A stretch of DNA of 37,492 bases, from the NCBI GenBank assembly GCA_002376325.1, contig DFMR01000074.1, forward strand, positions 15,927 to 53,418, written 5' to 3'. The notes beneath the pieces were generated by a model, which saw nothing but the letters and a program-made list of their open reading frames with translations, was not told the origin of the DNA and made no database searches. How positions within the stretch are numbered: position 1 is the stretch's first letter; the number at the start of each line of letters is the position of its first letter. The translations under genes were made by a program, and so were the position numbers. This document shows positions 1 to 7,104 of this stretch, piece by piece. This stretch comes from Proteobacteria bacterium UBA3588 (GTDB lineage Bacteria; Pseudomonadota; Gammaproteobacteria; Thiohalomonadales; Thiohalomonadaceae).

Positions 1-43
1 CGTGTGCCCCGTGGTTAGTAGTTTTTACTGAGGAGTCTTACCA

Positions 44-253
44 ATGCCCAGCGTAATGATTCGACAGACGGCGGACGGCAAGCTCTCTTTCTATGTCGCC
101 AAGAAGGACTTGGAAGAGACCATCGACACGCTCGAATTCGACAGTGCCGAGAAGTGGGGCGGCGAGGTGAAGCTGGAGGACGGTTCGTTGTTCTACATCG
201 ATCCGATGCCGGCGCCGAAGCTGCCGATGACCATCCGCGCGAAGAAGTTGTAG
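44..253 (+). CDS. nifT: NifT/FixU nitrogen fixation protein
   Basis: A 69-residue protein of the NifT/FixU family, a small protein of unclear biochemical role usually encoded directly after nifK. The sequence shows the family hallmarks: an MPSVMIR start, the FYVAKKDLEE block near residues 17-26, a WGG motif and the closing PKLPMTIRAKKL stretch. The start is supported by GAGGAG at 30-35, eight bases upstream. Two in-frame stops at 16-21 may end the preceding gene, which would be nifK by family convention, but too little is present to identify it. The gene is the first of a same-strand series with the ferredoxin, nifY and DUF6129 genes. Identification rests on recognised family sequence and position. 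Confidence 0.93.
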   Translation: MPSVMIRQTADGKLSFYVAKKDLEETIDTLEFDSAEKWGGEVKLEDGSLFYIDPMPAPKLPMTIRAKKL

Positions 254-352
254 GAGCCCGGCTTCGCCGGGCGATTTTCGCCCGATAGTGGCTTCGGACA
301 TCCTGTCCTCCCGCCACATAATGCCTTCCATGGCAAAAAATCGGGCTCCCAC
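250..352. repeat. REP-like inverted repeat between nifT and ferredoxin gene
   Basis: The left arm begins GTAGGAGCCCGGC and contains a perfect hairpin, GCCCGGC-TTC-GCCGGGC (256-272), followed by a short T run. The right arm at 340-352 reads ATCGGGCTCCCAC and pairs with the start of the left arm. The GTAGGAGC start and the arrangement are typical of bacterial REP-type intergenic palindromes. It may act as an mRNA-stabilising or attenuating structure between nifT and the next gene; that is inference. Confidence 0.6.
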
Positions 353-372
353 ATTGAACGGAGATATGATGC

Positions 373-573
373 ATGGCCATGTATATCGTTAAAGATGAAT
401 GCACTTCCTGCGGCGACTGCGAGCCGATATGCCCGACCCAGTCCATCGTGAAGAAGAAGGGGTTGTACGCGATCAATGCGGACACCTGCACCGAGTGTGA
501 AGGCGACTTCGACGATCCGCAATGCGTCGACGTCTGTCCCATCAGCAACTGCATCCTGCCGCTGGAGGCATGA
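373..573 (+). CDS. 2[4Fe-4S] ferredoxin in nif cluster
   Basis: A 66-residue soluble ferredoxin, probably an electron carrier for nitrogenase or cofactor assembly. Cysteines 10, 13, 16 and 20 form the first CxxCxxCxxxCP motif. Cysteines 39, 42, 51 and 55 form a second site with the longer CxxC-x8-CxxxCP spacing seen in nif-associated (FdxN-like) and Chromatium-type ferredoxins. An extra Cys60 lies close to the C-terminus. The start at 373 has GGAG at 360-363, nine bases upstream; a second ATG two codons on is also possible. It sits between nifT and nifY with only four bases to the nifY start, suggesting co-transcription. The family is secure; the specific partner is not known. Confidence 0.92.
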   Translation: MAMYIVKDECTSCGDCEPICPTQSIVKKKGLYAINADTCTECEGDFDDPQCVDVCPISNCILPLEA

Positions 574-577
574 CGCC

Positions 578-1285
578 ATGGGCGCGCAGGGGCTCTCTCG
601 GGAAGTTGCGCTGCGCATCGGGCTGGCGGCACGGATGCTGCCGGATACCGATTCCGCACAGTTGGTAGCTACGCTGGTCATGGCGCTCGGCATGCCGCTC
701 AGCGACGAGAAACTGTCGCAGTTGACGGTGCGCAACCTGCGCGAGGCCGACGACGGCCGTTTCGGCGATGTGGCGATGCCGGCATTGAAGTCGGCGATGG
801 ATTACTTGTGGGGCAAGGCGTGCGTCGAGGTGGACGATCCCGCTCTGCCGAAGCCGGTGCCGTATCGGGAAGGCGACATGCCGGGGTCGATCCGTGTGGC
901 GATCGCTTCCAACAACGCCGAAAAGCTGGATGGCCACTTCGGCAGTTGCATCCGCTTTCTCATCTATCAGGTGTCGTCGGACGACGCGCGTCTGGTGGAG
1001 GTGCGGCGTGCCGGTACCGATGGCGTGGGTATCGACAAGAACGCGGAACGCGCCGAGCAACTGCGCGACTGCCAACTGCTGTGCGTGGTCTCCATCGGCG
1101 GGCCGGCGGCGGCCAAGGTGGTGAAGGCGGGCGTGCACCCGATCAAGTATCCGCACGGCGGTGAGGCGCAGGTGATCGTAGCCGAGCTGCAACGGGTGCT
1201 GACCGGCTCGCCGCCGCCGTGGTTGGCGCGGGTGACGGGCCGGGCATCGGATCTGGAACGTTTCGTGGTCGCGGAGGAGTCCTGA
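578..1285 (+). CDS. nifY: NifY/NafY-type FeMo-cofactor binding protein
   Basis: A 235-residue two-domain protein of the NifX/NifY/NafY family. Members bind FeMo-cofactor or its precursors and escort them to apo-dinitrogenase. The C-terminal half (about residues 100-220) is the dinitrogenase iron-molybdenum cofactor domain, opening with IRVAIASNN and the LDGHFGSC motif; the His-Phe-Gly segment is shared with NifX. The N-terminal ~95 residues form the extra helical domain that separates NifY/NafY from plain NifX. The reading frame stays open upstream, but ATG 578 is chosen because GGAGG lies at 564-568, inside the end of the ferredoxin gene. Position after nifT-fdx supports nifY; nafY is an alternative name and the two cannot be told apart here. 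Confidence 0.88.
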   Translation: MGAQGLSREVALRIGLAARMLPDTDSAQLVATLVMALGMPLSDEKLSQLTVRNLREADDGRFGDVAMPALKSAMDYLWGKACVEVDDPALPKPVPYREGDMPGSIRVAIASNNAEKLDGHFGSCIRFLIYQVSSDDARLVEVRRAGTDGVGIDKNAERAEQLRDCQLLCVVSIGGPAAAKVVKAGVHPIKYPHGGEAQVIVAELQRVLTGSPPPWLARVTGRASDLERFVVAEES

Positions 1286-1287
1286 CG

Positions 1288-1560
1288 GTGGCGCTGGCGC
1301 AGGGTCAACTGGAGGCGATCGCTGCGGCGGTCGACGACCCGCGGTCGCTGGCGCTGGTCGAGCGGTTGCGGTCGCAGTTTGCCGGGCTCACCTTCACCCT
1401 CTGCGCCGACGACGACGTCATCGGCATGCGGCCTGTGTTGGAGCAGAACGAATTCAATCTCTATCTGGTGGACGGCTCCGACCACTGCATGCGGCTGACG
1501 CGCCAACACGAGCTGGCCTCCGGCGTGCTGGTGGCGTGGAAGGACGAGGATGATGAGTAG
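1288..1560 (+). CDS. DUF6129-like small nif-cluster protein
   Basis: A 90-residue protein starting at GTG 1288, two bases after the nifY stop, with GGAGGAG at 1273-1279 as ribosome binding site. An upstream in-frame ATG at 1219 lies inside nifY and lacks a comparable site. The protein has no membrane segment or cysteine cluster; it contains one internal FTLCADDDVIG segment and a very acidic C-terminus (KDEDDE). It resembles the small DUF6129 proteins encoded beside nifY in gammaproteobacterial nif clusters, a recognition from memory, not a search. Function unknown; tight coupling to nifY suggests a role in cofactor maturation or nitrogenase assembly. Confidence 0.75.
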   Translation: MALAQGQLEAIAAAVDDPRSLALVERLRSQFAGLTFTLCADDDVIGMRPVLEQNEFNLYLVDGSDHCMRLTRQHELASGVLVAWKDEDDE

Positions 1561-1589
1561 GTGTGCGGCTATGCATGCTGACTCGGTGC

Positions 1590-1692
1590 AATTCTCCCTT
1601 CTCCCTCAGAGAGAAGGGCCGGGGATGAGGGGTGTGGAAATGCGTTTATTTATCCCCTCACCCCAACGCTCTCCCTGGGGGAGAGGGAAATT
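1590..1692. repeat. Imperfect palindromic element upstream of modE
   Basis: About 100 bases bounded by AATT at both ends. Each arm is itself a small palindrome: the left reads CTCCCTTCTCCCTCAGAGAG then AAGGG and GGGATGAGGGG, the right reads CCCCTCACCCC then CTCTCCCTGGGGGAGAGGG. The arms are inverted copies around a 20-base AT-rich centre (about 1635-1653). This layout matches a widespread class of gammaproteobacterial intergenic palindromes. An apparent reading frame across it (1550-1780) is not considered a gene. Confidence 0.65.
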
Positions 1693-1739
1693 AGAGTGGG
1701 CCGTAACCACGACGAGGTATTGGCCTTTTTTGCGGGCCC

Positions 1740-1763
1740 CGTTATATATGGCGCTATATAACG
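1740..1763. promoter_or_regulatory. ModE operator upstream of modE
   Basis: Perfect inverted repeat CGTTATATA-(6 bases)-TATATAACG, matching the ModE box consensus. It ends 17 bases before the modE start, so molybdate-loaded ModE would be expected to repress its own gene. The TATATA halves may overlap the -10 element. Confidence 0.88.
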
Positions 1764-1780
1764 GAAACGGAGGCGGCTGA

Positions 1781-2596
1781 ATGGCCAGGCGCAAGCTGGG
1801 CAAGGTGGGGATTTCGGGACGCTTCTGGCTGGAGCGGGGCGAACAGCAGTTCCTTGGCCACGGCCGTATCGAGCTGCTGGAGCGCATCGCCGAGACCGGC
1901 TCCATCTCCCAGGCGGCGCGGGCCATGGGGATGAGTTACAAGGCCGCCTGGGATGCGGTGGACGCCATGAACAACCTGTCGGACGAGCCCCTGATGCGGC
2001 GCAGCACCGGCGGGCGCCACGGCGGCGGCACCCAGCTGACCGACCACGGCCGCCGGCTGATCGAGGTGTACAAGGCGGCAGAGCAGGAGTACCAGCTGTT
2101 CCTGCGCCGTCTCGGCGCGGGGGTGGACAACTTCGACCGCTTCTACCAGTTGATGAGGAGACTCTCGATGAAGACCAGCGCACGGAACCAATTTCAGGGG
2201 CGGGTGACCCAATTGAAGCAGGGGCCGGTCAATTGCGAAGTAATCATCGGCCTGCCCGGCGGCGACGAGCTGGTGGCTATCGTCACCAACGAGAGCGTGA
2301 AGGGGCTGGGCATCGAGGTGGGCAGCGAGGTGTTTGCGTTGATCAAGGCGTCGTGGGTGATCCTCACTGCGGGCGGCGAGACGCTGCGTACCAGCGCCCG
2401 CAACCGGTTGTGCGGCACGGTGGCGCGGGTGCAGGAGGGGCCGGTCAACTGCGAGGTGGTGATCGAGCTGCCGGGCGGCCGGAGCATCGCCGCCATCGTC
2501 ACCCACCAGAGCGTGACGAGCCTGGGGCTGCGCGTCGGGGTGGCGGCCTGTGCCCTGATCAAGGCGTCGCACATCATCCTGGCGGTGAGCGAATAA
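1781..2596 (+). CDS. modE: Molybdenum-dependent transcriptional regulator ModE
   Basis: A 271-residue full-length ModE. The N-terminal winged helix-turn-helix (about residues 10-115) contains the family blocks RIELLERIAETGSISQAA and MSYKAAWDAVDAMNN. Two tandem Mop/TOBE molybdate-binding domains follow, starting with TSARNQFQG near 132 and TSARNRLCG near 204; both keep GPVNCEV and end in an ALIKAS segment. The protein is cytoplasmic and, when loaded with molybdate, binds ModE boxes. Such boxes lie in front of this gene (1740-1763) and in front of modA (2617-2640), so autoregulation and control of modABC are expected. GGAGG at 1769-1773 supports the start. All expected domains are present and intact. 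Confidence 0.96.
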   Translation: MARRKLGKVGISGRFWLERGEQQFLGHGRIELLERIAETGSISQAARAMGMSYKAAWDAVDAMNNLSDEPLMRRSTGGRHGGGTQLTDHGRRLIEVYKAAEQEYQLFLRRLGAGVDNFDRFYQLMRRLSMKTSARNQFQGRVTQLKQGPVNCEVIIGLPGGDELVAIVTNESVKGLGIEVGSEVFALIKASWVILTAGGETLRTSARNRLCGTVARVQEGPVNCEVVIELPGGRSIAAIVTHQSVTSLGLRVGVAACALIKASHIILAVSE

Positions 2597-2616
2597 GAGG
2601 TTTTTGTTTTGGTTGG

Positions 2617-2640
2617 CGTTATATACGCCTATATATAACG
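2617..2640. promoter_or_regulatory. ModE operator upstream of modABC
   Basis: A second perfect inverted repeat, CGTTATATA-(6 bases)-TATATAACG, with identical half-sites and a different spacer from the site at 1740-1763. It lies 20 bases after modE and about 170 bases before modA. Classic ModE sites repress modABC in molybdate-replete cells, and that role is inferred here. Confidence 0.88.
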
Positions 2641-2662
2641 CGGGATTTGAAGGCGACAAATA

Positions 2663-2760
2663 TTAACCACGGGGGACACGGGGAGCACGGGGCTGTTTCA
2701 GACAAACAAATGAGGCATTGATCCTGATTTTCCTGTGTACCCCGTGTCCCCCGTGGTTGA
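2663..2760. repeat. CCACGGGG-type palindromic element, copy 1
   Basis: Two inverted arms of about 30 bases: left TTAACCACGGGGGACACGGG and onward (2663-2692), right ending CCCCGTGTCCCCCGTGGTTGA (2731-2760). The core is about 40 bases and AT-richer. The left arm matches 28 of 30 positions with the element at 32378-32467, so this is a dispersed family. It lies in the modA leader, between the ModE box and the modA ribosome binding site. Confidence 0.7.
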
Positions 2761-2808
2761 TTTCTTGGTCTTGGTTTATTTGACAGTTGGAACTTAGGAG
2801 GAATGAAC

Positions 2809-3561
2809 ATGAACGGCATGTGGCGGAAGTTGATGGTGGCGGCGGCGTTTTCGCTGGCGGCGGTGAGTGCGTCGGCGGCCGAGGTGACAGTGGCGGTGGC
2901 GGCCAATTTCACCTCGACCATGAAGACGCTGGCGGCGAAGTTCGAGGCCAAGACCGGCAACAAGGTGGTGGTCAGTTTCGGCTCCACCGGCAAGCTCTAC
3001 ACCCAGATCGTCAACGGCGCGCCGTACGACGTGTTTCTCTCGGCCGATACGGCGCGGCCGCAACTGTTGGAGCAGAACGGCAAGGCGGTGGTGGGTTCGC
3101 GCTTCACCTATGCGCTGGGGCGGTTGGTGTTGTGGAGCGCCAAGCCCGGTGTGGTCGATACCGAGGGAACCATCCTCAATGACGGCGATTTCGAGCATAT
3201 CGCCATCGCCAATCCCAAGACCGCTCCTTACGGTGCCGCCGCCATGGAGGTGATGAACGGCCTGGGGGTCTACGACACCATCAAAAGCCGTATCGTCGAG
3301 GGCGACAACATCGCTCAGACCTATCAGTTCGTGGCCACCGGCAATGCGCTCATCGGTTTCGTGGCGTTGTCGGAGGTGGAGGCGAAGAAGACGGGATCAT
3401 GGTGGGAGGTGCCGCAGGGCTACTACACGCCGATCCGGCAGGATGCAATATTGCTGAAGCGTGCCGCGCACAATGCCGCCGCCAAGCGGTTCATGGCATT
3501 TCTGCGCTCGGGTGCGGCCCAGGCGATCATCGCCGGCAGCGGTTACGGCGTCGACCAATAG
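2809..3561 (+). CDS. modA: Molybdate ABC transporter, periplasmic binding protein ModA
   Basis: A 250-residue periplasmic molybdate-binding protein. The N-terminus is a classical signal peptide (basic WRK, hydrophobic VAAAFSLAAVSA, likely cleavage after ASAA before EVTVAV). The mature part carries the ModA pattern VAVAANFTSTMKTLA, SFGSTGKLYTQI, GAPYDVFLSAD, the NPKTAPYGAAA block and the GNALIGFVALSE stretch. ATG 2809 is preferred over ATG 2803 because AGGAGG at 2796-2801 is seven bases from 2809 but only one from 2803; the choice adds or removes two residues. It is the first gene of modABC, behind a ModE box and a dispersed palindrome. Tungstate binding cannot be excluded, but the ModE sites favour molybdate. 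Confidence 0.95.
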   Translation: MNGMWRKLMVAAAFSLAAVSASAAEVTVAVAANFTSTMKTLAAKFEAKTGNKVVVSFGSTGKLYTQIVNGAPYDVFLSADTARPQLLEQNGKAVVGSRFTYALGRLVLWSAKPGVVDTEGTILNDGDFEHIAIANPKTAPYGAAAMEVMNGLGVYDTIKSRIVEGDNIAQTYQFVATGNALIGFVALSEVEAKKTGSWWEVPQGYYTPIRQDAILLKRAAHNAAAKRFMAFLRSGAAQAIIAGSGYGVDQ

Positions 3562-3592
3562 GGGCACGGCGGAATAACGGAGCGCGGCGGCG

Positions 3593-4276
3593 ATGACCCT
3601 GACGCAGGTACCGTTGGAACCGGTGTGGCTGACGCTCAAGCTGGCCACCCTCACCACCGTGTTGCTGCTGCTGGTCGGCACGCCGGTGGCATGGTGGCTG
3701 GCGCGCACCCGCTCCTGGTGGAAGCATCCGATCAGTGCCGTGGTGGCGTTGCCGCTGGTGCTGCCGCCCACGGTGCTAGGCTTCTACCTGCTGTTGCTGC
3801 TGGGGCCGAACGGCCCCGTCGGTCACCTCACCACGGCGCTCGGTCTCGGCACGCTGCCGTTCACCTTCGCCGGACTGGTGGTCGGTTCGACCCTCTATTC
3901 GTTTCCGTTCGTGGTGCAGCCGCTGCAAAACGCCTTTGAGGCGCTGGGCAGCCGTCCGTTGGAGGTGGCGGCGACGCTGCGGGCCACACCGTGGCAGGCC
4001 TTTACCACCGTCGCGGTGCCGCTGGCGCTGCCCGGCTTCATCACCGGCGCGGTGCTCGGTTTCGCCCACACCGTAGGCGAGTTCGGCGTGGTACTGATGA
4101 TCGGCGGCAACATTCCGGGCGAGACCAAGGTGTTGTCGGTGGCCATCTACGATCATGTGGAGGCGCTGGAGTGGGACCAGACCCACTGGCTGGCCGGCGG
4201 CATGCTGCTGTTCTCGTTCCTGGTGGTGTTGGCCATGTATCTGGTCGCGCGGCGTGCCCGGCAGGTGGCGCTATGA
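3593..4276 (+). CDS. modB: Molybdate ABC transporter permease ModB
   Basis: A 227-residue inner-membrane permease with about five to six hydrophobic segments, the first at residues 12-36 and the last near 200-220. The EAA-type cytoplasmic loop that contacts the ATPase is visible as EVAATLRATPWQAFTTVAVPLALPG (split here: EVAATLRATPWQ then AFTTVAVPLALPG), about residues 124-148. The HTVGEFGVVLMIGGNIPGET block is strongly ModB-like. The gene starts 31 bases after modA and ends in an ATGA overlap with modC, so translational coupling is likely. Length and motifs are normal for ModB. Confidence 0.95.
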   Translation: MTLTQVPLEPVWLTLKLATLTTVLLLLVGTPVAWWLARTRSWWKHPISAVVALPLVLPPTVLGFYLLLLLGPNGPVGHLTTALGLGTLPFTFAGLVVGSTLYSFPFVVQPLQNAFEALGSRPLEVAATLRATPWQAFTTVAVPLALPGFITGAVLGFAHTVGEFGVVLMIGGNIPGETKVLSVAIYDHVEALEWDQTHWLAGGMLLFSFLVVLAMYLVARRARQVAL

Positions 4277-5346
4277 GCGGGGTGGAGGCGCGGTTGCGGC
4301 TGCGCTACGGCGAGTTCTCGCTGCAGGCGGAGTTCGAACTGCCGGGACGCGGCATCACCGCGCTGTTCGGTCCGTCGGGTTCGGGCAAGACCACGGCGCT
4401 GCGTTGTGTTGCCGGGCTGGAACGTGCTCGGGGCTATCTTCGCTTCGAGAACGAGGTGTGGCAGGACGACGCGGCGGGCCGGTTCGTTCCGACCCATCGC
4501 CGTGCCATCGGTTATGTGTTCCAGGAGGCGAGCCTGTTTCCCCATCTGTCGGTGCGGCGCAACCTGGAGTTCGGTTGGAAACGGATTCCGCCGGCGCAGC
4601 GGCGCGTGGTATTCGACGATGCGGTGGCGCTGCTCGGCGTCGGCCATCTGCTGCAACGCCAACCGGCACGCCTGTCGGGCGGCGAACGGCAGCGCGTGGC
4701 CATCGTCCGCGCGCTGCTTACCAGTCCGCGCCTGCTGCTGATGGACGAACCGCTGGCGGCCCTCGACCATCGCAGCAAGCTGGAGATCCTGCCGTATCTG
4801 GAACGGCTGCACGGCGAGCTGGCGATCCCGGTGCTCTACGTCAGCCATTCGCCCGATGAGGTGGCGCGGCTGGCCGATACCATGGTGTTGATGGAGCGGG
4901 GCCAGGTGCGAGCAGTGGGTCCGGCCACCGAGTTGCTGGTGCGCCTCGACCTGCCCCTGGCCCATGCCGACGACGCCGGCGCAGTAATCGATGCGGTGGT
5001 GGGCGGACATGACGGCGAGTATCATCTGACCCATCTCGATTTCGACGGTGGCCGTATCTCCGTTCCCAGCGCGGCGCGGACGGCCGGTGCGCCGGTGCGG
5101 CTGCGCATCCACGCCCGCGACGTCAGTCTCGCCCAGGCCCTGCATCGCGATACCAGCATCCTCAATATCCTGCCGGTGGAGGTGACGGCCATCGACGAGG
5201 CGGGACCGGCGCAGCTGCTGGTCAAACTGTGCGCCGGCACCACGCCGTTGTTGGCGCGCATCACGCGCCGCTCGGGCGCGGCGCTGGCTTTGCATACCGG
5301 CCAGCGGCTGTTCGCCCAGATCAAGAGCGTGGCGTTGGTAGAATAA
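4273..5346 (+). CDS. modC: Molybdate ABC transporter ATP-binding protein ModC
   Basis: A 357-residue ABC ATPase that powers ModB. Walker A is GPSGSGKTT (33-41), the Q-loop glutamine is in YVFQEASLFPHLS, the signature is LSGGERQ (134-140), Walker B is LLLMDEP (154-160) with the D-loop ALD, and the switch histidine is in VSHS. The last ~120 residues form the Mop/TOBE domain typical of ModC, with the TSILNILPVEV segment. The frame stays open upstream through modB, but the start is set at ATG 4273, which overlaps the modB stop as ATGA. It completes modABC, and no further Mo gene follows. Confidence 0.95.
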   Translation: MSGVEARLRLRYGEFSLQAEFELPGRGITALFGPSGSGKTTALRCVAGLERARGYLRFENEVWQDDAAGRFVPTHRRAIGYVFQEASLFPHLSVRRNLEFGWKRIPPAQRRVVFDDAVALLGVGHLLQRQPARLSGGERQRVAIVRALLTSPRLLLMDEPLAALDHRSKLEILPYLERLHGELAIPVLYVSHSPDEVARLADTMVLMERGQVRAVGPATELLVRLDLPLAHADDAGAVIDAVVGGHDGEYHLTHLDFDGGRISVPSAARTAGAPVRLRIHARDVSLAQALHRDTSILNILPVEVTAIDEAGPAQLLVKLCAGTTPLLARITRRSGAALALHTGQRLFAQIKSVALVE

Positions 5347-5351
5347 AAACA

Positions 5352-5480
5352 GGCACGAGGTACAAGGGGAAAGGTACAAGGAAATGAGCGGGCTGTGCCC
5401 GTAGATGATATTTGATGTTCGCGTAGCGAACACCGTCCTTTTACACTCGTATCTTGTCCCTTGTCCCTTGTCCCTGCGTT
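5352..5480. repeat. Inverted and tandem repeat block between modC and MATE gene
   Basis: The left arm (5352-5381) contains GAGGTACAAGG and AAGGTACAAGG. The right arm holds three tandem copies of CTTGTCC (5453-5473) that form the imperfect inverse. Between them are two perfect small hairpins, CGGGC-TGT-GCCCG (5389-5401) and GTTCGC-GTA-GCGAAC (5417-5431). The first could end modABC transcription but has no following T run. It appears to be a mobile or dispersed intergenic palindrome. Confidence 0.5.
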
Positions 5481-5491
5481 TAAGGATTTCC

Positions 5492-6931
5492 ATGGAACAT
5501 CGCGCACCGCATCACGCCAAACGTTTCACCGAAGGTTCGATCCTCCGCTCGCTGGTGATGCTGGCGCTGCCCATCGTCTTCGCCAACATACTGCAGACCG
5601 CCTATCAGCTCACCGATACCTTCTGGGTGGGGCGTCTGGGCGGCGAGGCGGTGGCGGCGGTGTCGGTAAGCTTTCCGCTGATCTTTCTGATGATCTCGCT
5701 CGGCGGCGGGCTGGGCGTGGCCGGTTCGGTGCTGGTGGCCCAGTATACGGGCGCAGGCAAGCCGGATACCGTCAATCATGTGGCGGCGCAGACCTTGTTG
5801 ATGGTGCTGGTCGCCTCGCTGCTGCTGTCGCTGCTCGGTTACCATTTGTCGCCGCTGGTGTTGCAGCTGATGGGTGTGGAACCGGCCATCATGCACGATG
5901 CCACGCGTTATCTGCAGGTATCGTTCCTCGGCATGGTGTTCACCTTTGGCTTTTTCATGTACCAATCGATCATGCGCGGCATCGGCGAGGTGCGGGTGCC
6001 GGTCTATATCGTGCTCAGCACGGTGTTCCTCAACCTGCTGCTCGATCCGTTGTTCATCTTCGGTTGGGGGCCGATCCCGGCGGCCGGCGTGGCCGGCGCC
6101 GCCTACGCCACCGTCGGTACTCAGGCGATGGCGGTGATCATCGGCATGGCGACGTTGCTCGGCGGTCGCTACGGCATTCGTTTGCAGCTGCGCAATTTCA
6201 CGCCCGACTGGGCGCTGATGCGGCGCGTGGTGCGTCTCGGTCTGCCGGCCTCCATCGAGCAGTCGACCCGCGCCCTCGGCCTGACCGTGATGACCTTTCT
6301 GGTCACCAGCTTCGGCACGCTGACCATCGCCTCCTACGGCATCGGCACACGCATCCTAAGCTTCATCATCATCCCCGCCATCGGCATCTCCATGGCGACC
6401 GCCACCCTGGTGGCGCAGAACATGGGCGCGGGTAACGCCAAACGCGCCGGCGCCATCGCCTGGATGAGCGCCGGGATATCTTTCGTGGTGCTGGAGCTGG
6501 TCGGCGTGCTCTGCTTCCTGTTCGCCGAGCCGCTGGTGCGCTTCTTCGTGCCGAACGCGCCGGGGGTCATCGCCGGCGGCGCCCAGTTCCTCCACGTAAT
6601 GGCCCTGACCTTCGGCTTCATCGGCTTGCAGCAGGCCTTGAGCGGCGCCTTCCGCGGATCGGGCAATACGCTCAACACCATGATCCTGGCGCTGGTGTCG
6701 CTCTGGGTGTTCCAGTTTCCGCTCGCCTATCTCCTGTCGAAGCACACCCACCTCGGCGCGGTGGGGCTGTGGTGGGCCTTTCCCAGCGCCAACGTGATCG
6801 TCGCCTGTATCACCGCACTGTGGTTCCTGCAGGGCGGCTGGCGCCGTACCCGCATCATTGAAACGCCGCAGGAGAAACTGACCGGCGAGGTGACCGAAGA
6901 GGTGATCGTGCAGGAGGGGATCAACAGCTAA
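5492..6931 (+). CDS. MATE family efflux transporter
   Basis: A 479-residue multidrug and toxic compound extrusion protein with about twelve hydrophobic segments in two homologous halves. The N-terminal MLALPIVFANILQTAYQLTD block, followed by FWVGRLGGEAVAAVSVSFPL, is diagnostic. A GLPASIEQS motif opens the second half near residue 250. Family members exchange Na+ or H+ for cationic drugs or metabolites across the inner membrane; the substrate cannot be inferred. The frame is open from 5405, but ATG 5492 has AAGGA (5482-5486) five bases upstream and begins the conserved sequence. It stands alone between the repeat block after modC and the binding-protein/GGDEF pair. No regulator is adjacent. 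Confidence 0.92.
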   Translation: MEHRAPHHAKRFTEGSILRSLVMLALPIVFANILQTAYQLTDTFWVGRLGGEAVAAVSVSFPLIFLMISLGGGLGVAGSVLVAQYTGAGKPDTVNHVAAQTLLMVLVASLLLSLLGYHLSPLVLQLMGVEPAIMHDATRYLQVSFLGMVFTFGFFMYQSIMRGIGEVRVPVYIVLSTVFLNLLLDPLFIFGWGPIPAAGVAGAAYATVGTQAMAVIIGMATLLGGRYGIRLQLRNFTPDWALMRRVVRLGLPASIEQSTRALGLTVMTFLVTSFGTLTIASYGIGTRILSFIIIPAIGISMATATLVAQNMGAGNAKRAGAIAWMSAGISFVVLELVGVLCFLFAEPLVRFFVPNAPGVIAGGAQFLHVMALTFGFIGLQQALSGAFRGSGNTLNTMILALVSLWVFQFPLAYLLSKHTHLGAVGLWWAFPSANVIVACITALWFLQGGWRRTRIIETPQEKLTGEVTEEVIVQEGINS

Positions 6932-7104
6932 GTGCGCAGGCGCCGGCAATGGCGATTTCCATCGGCGGCTGTGTCCATTGCGCAATAGGTGATTCCCCCT
7001 TTTAAAGGTCGACAACGGCGCTGCTTTGACCTTCTTGGAGTCAACGCTTCCATTCAATTGACAACCGCCTTTCCGCCCCTCTATGGTGCAGAGATTATTG
7101 TGCC

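Noticed and set aside
1..18. Possible C-terminus of nifK
   Set aside because: An in-frame stop at 16-18 fits a gene end, and nifK normally precedes nifT, but five codons are too few to identify it.
1550..1780. A short plus-strand frame between the DUF6129-like gene and modE
   Set aside because: It runs through a palindromic repeat and the ModE box; no ribosome binding site and no family resemblance.
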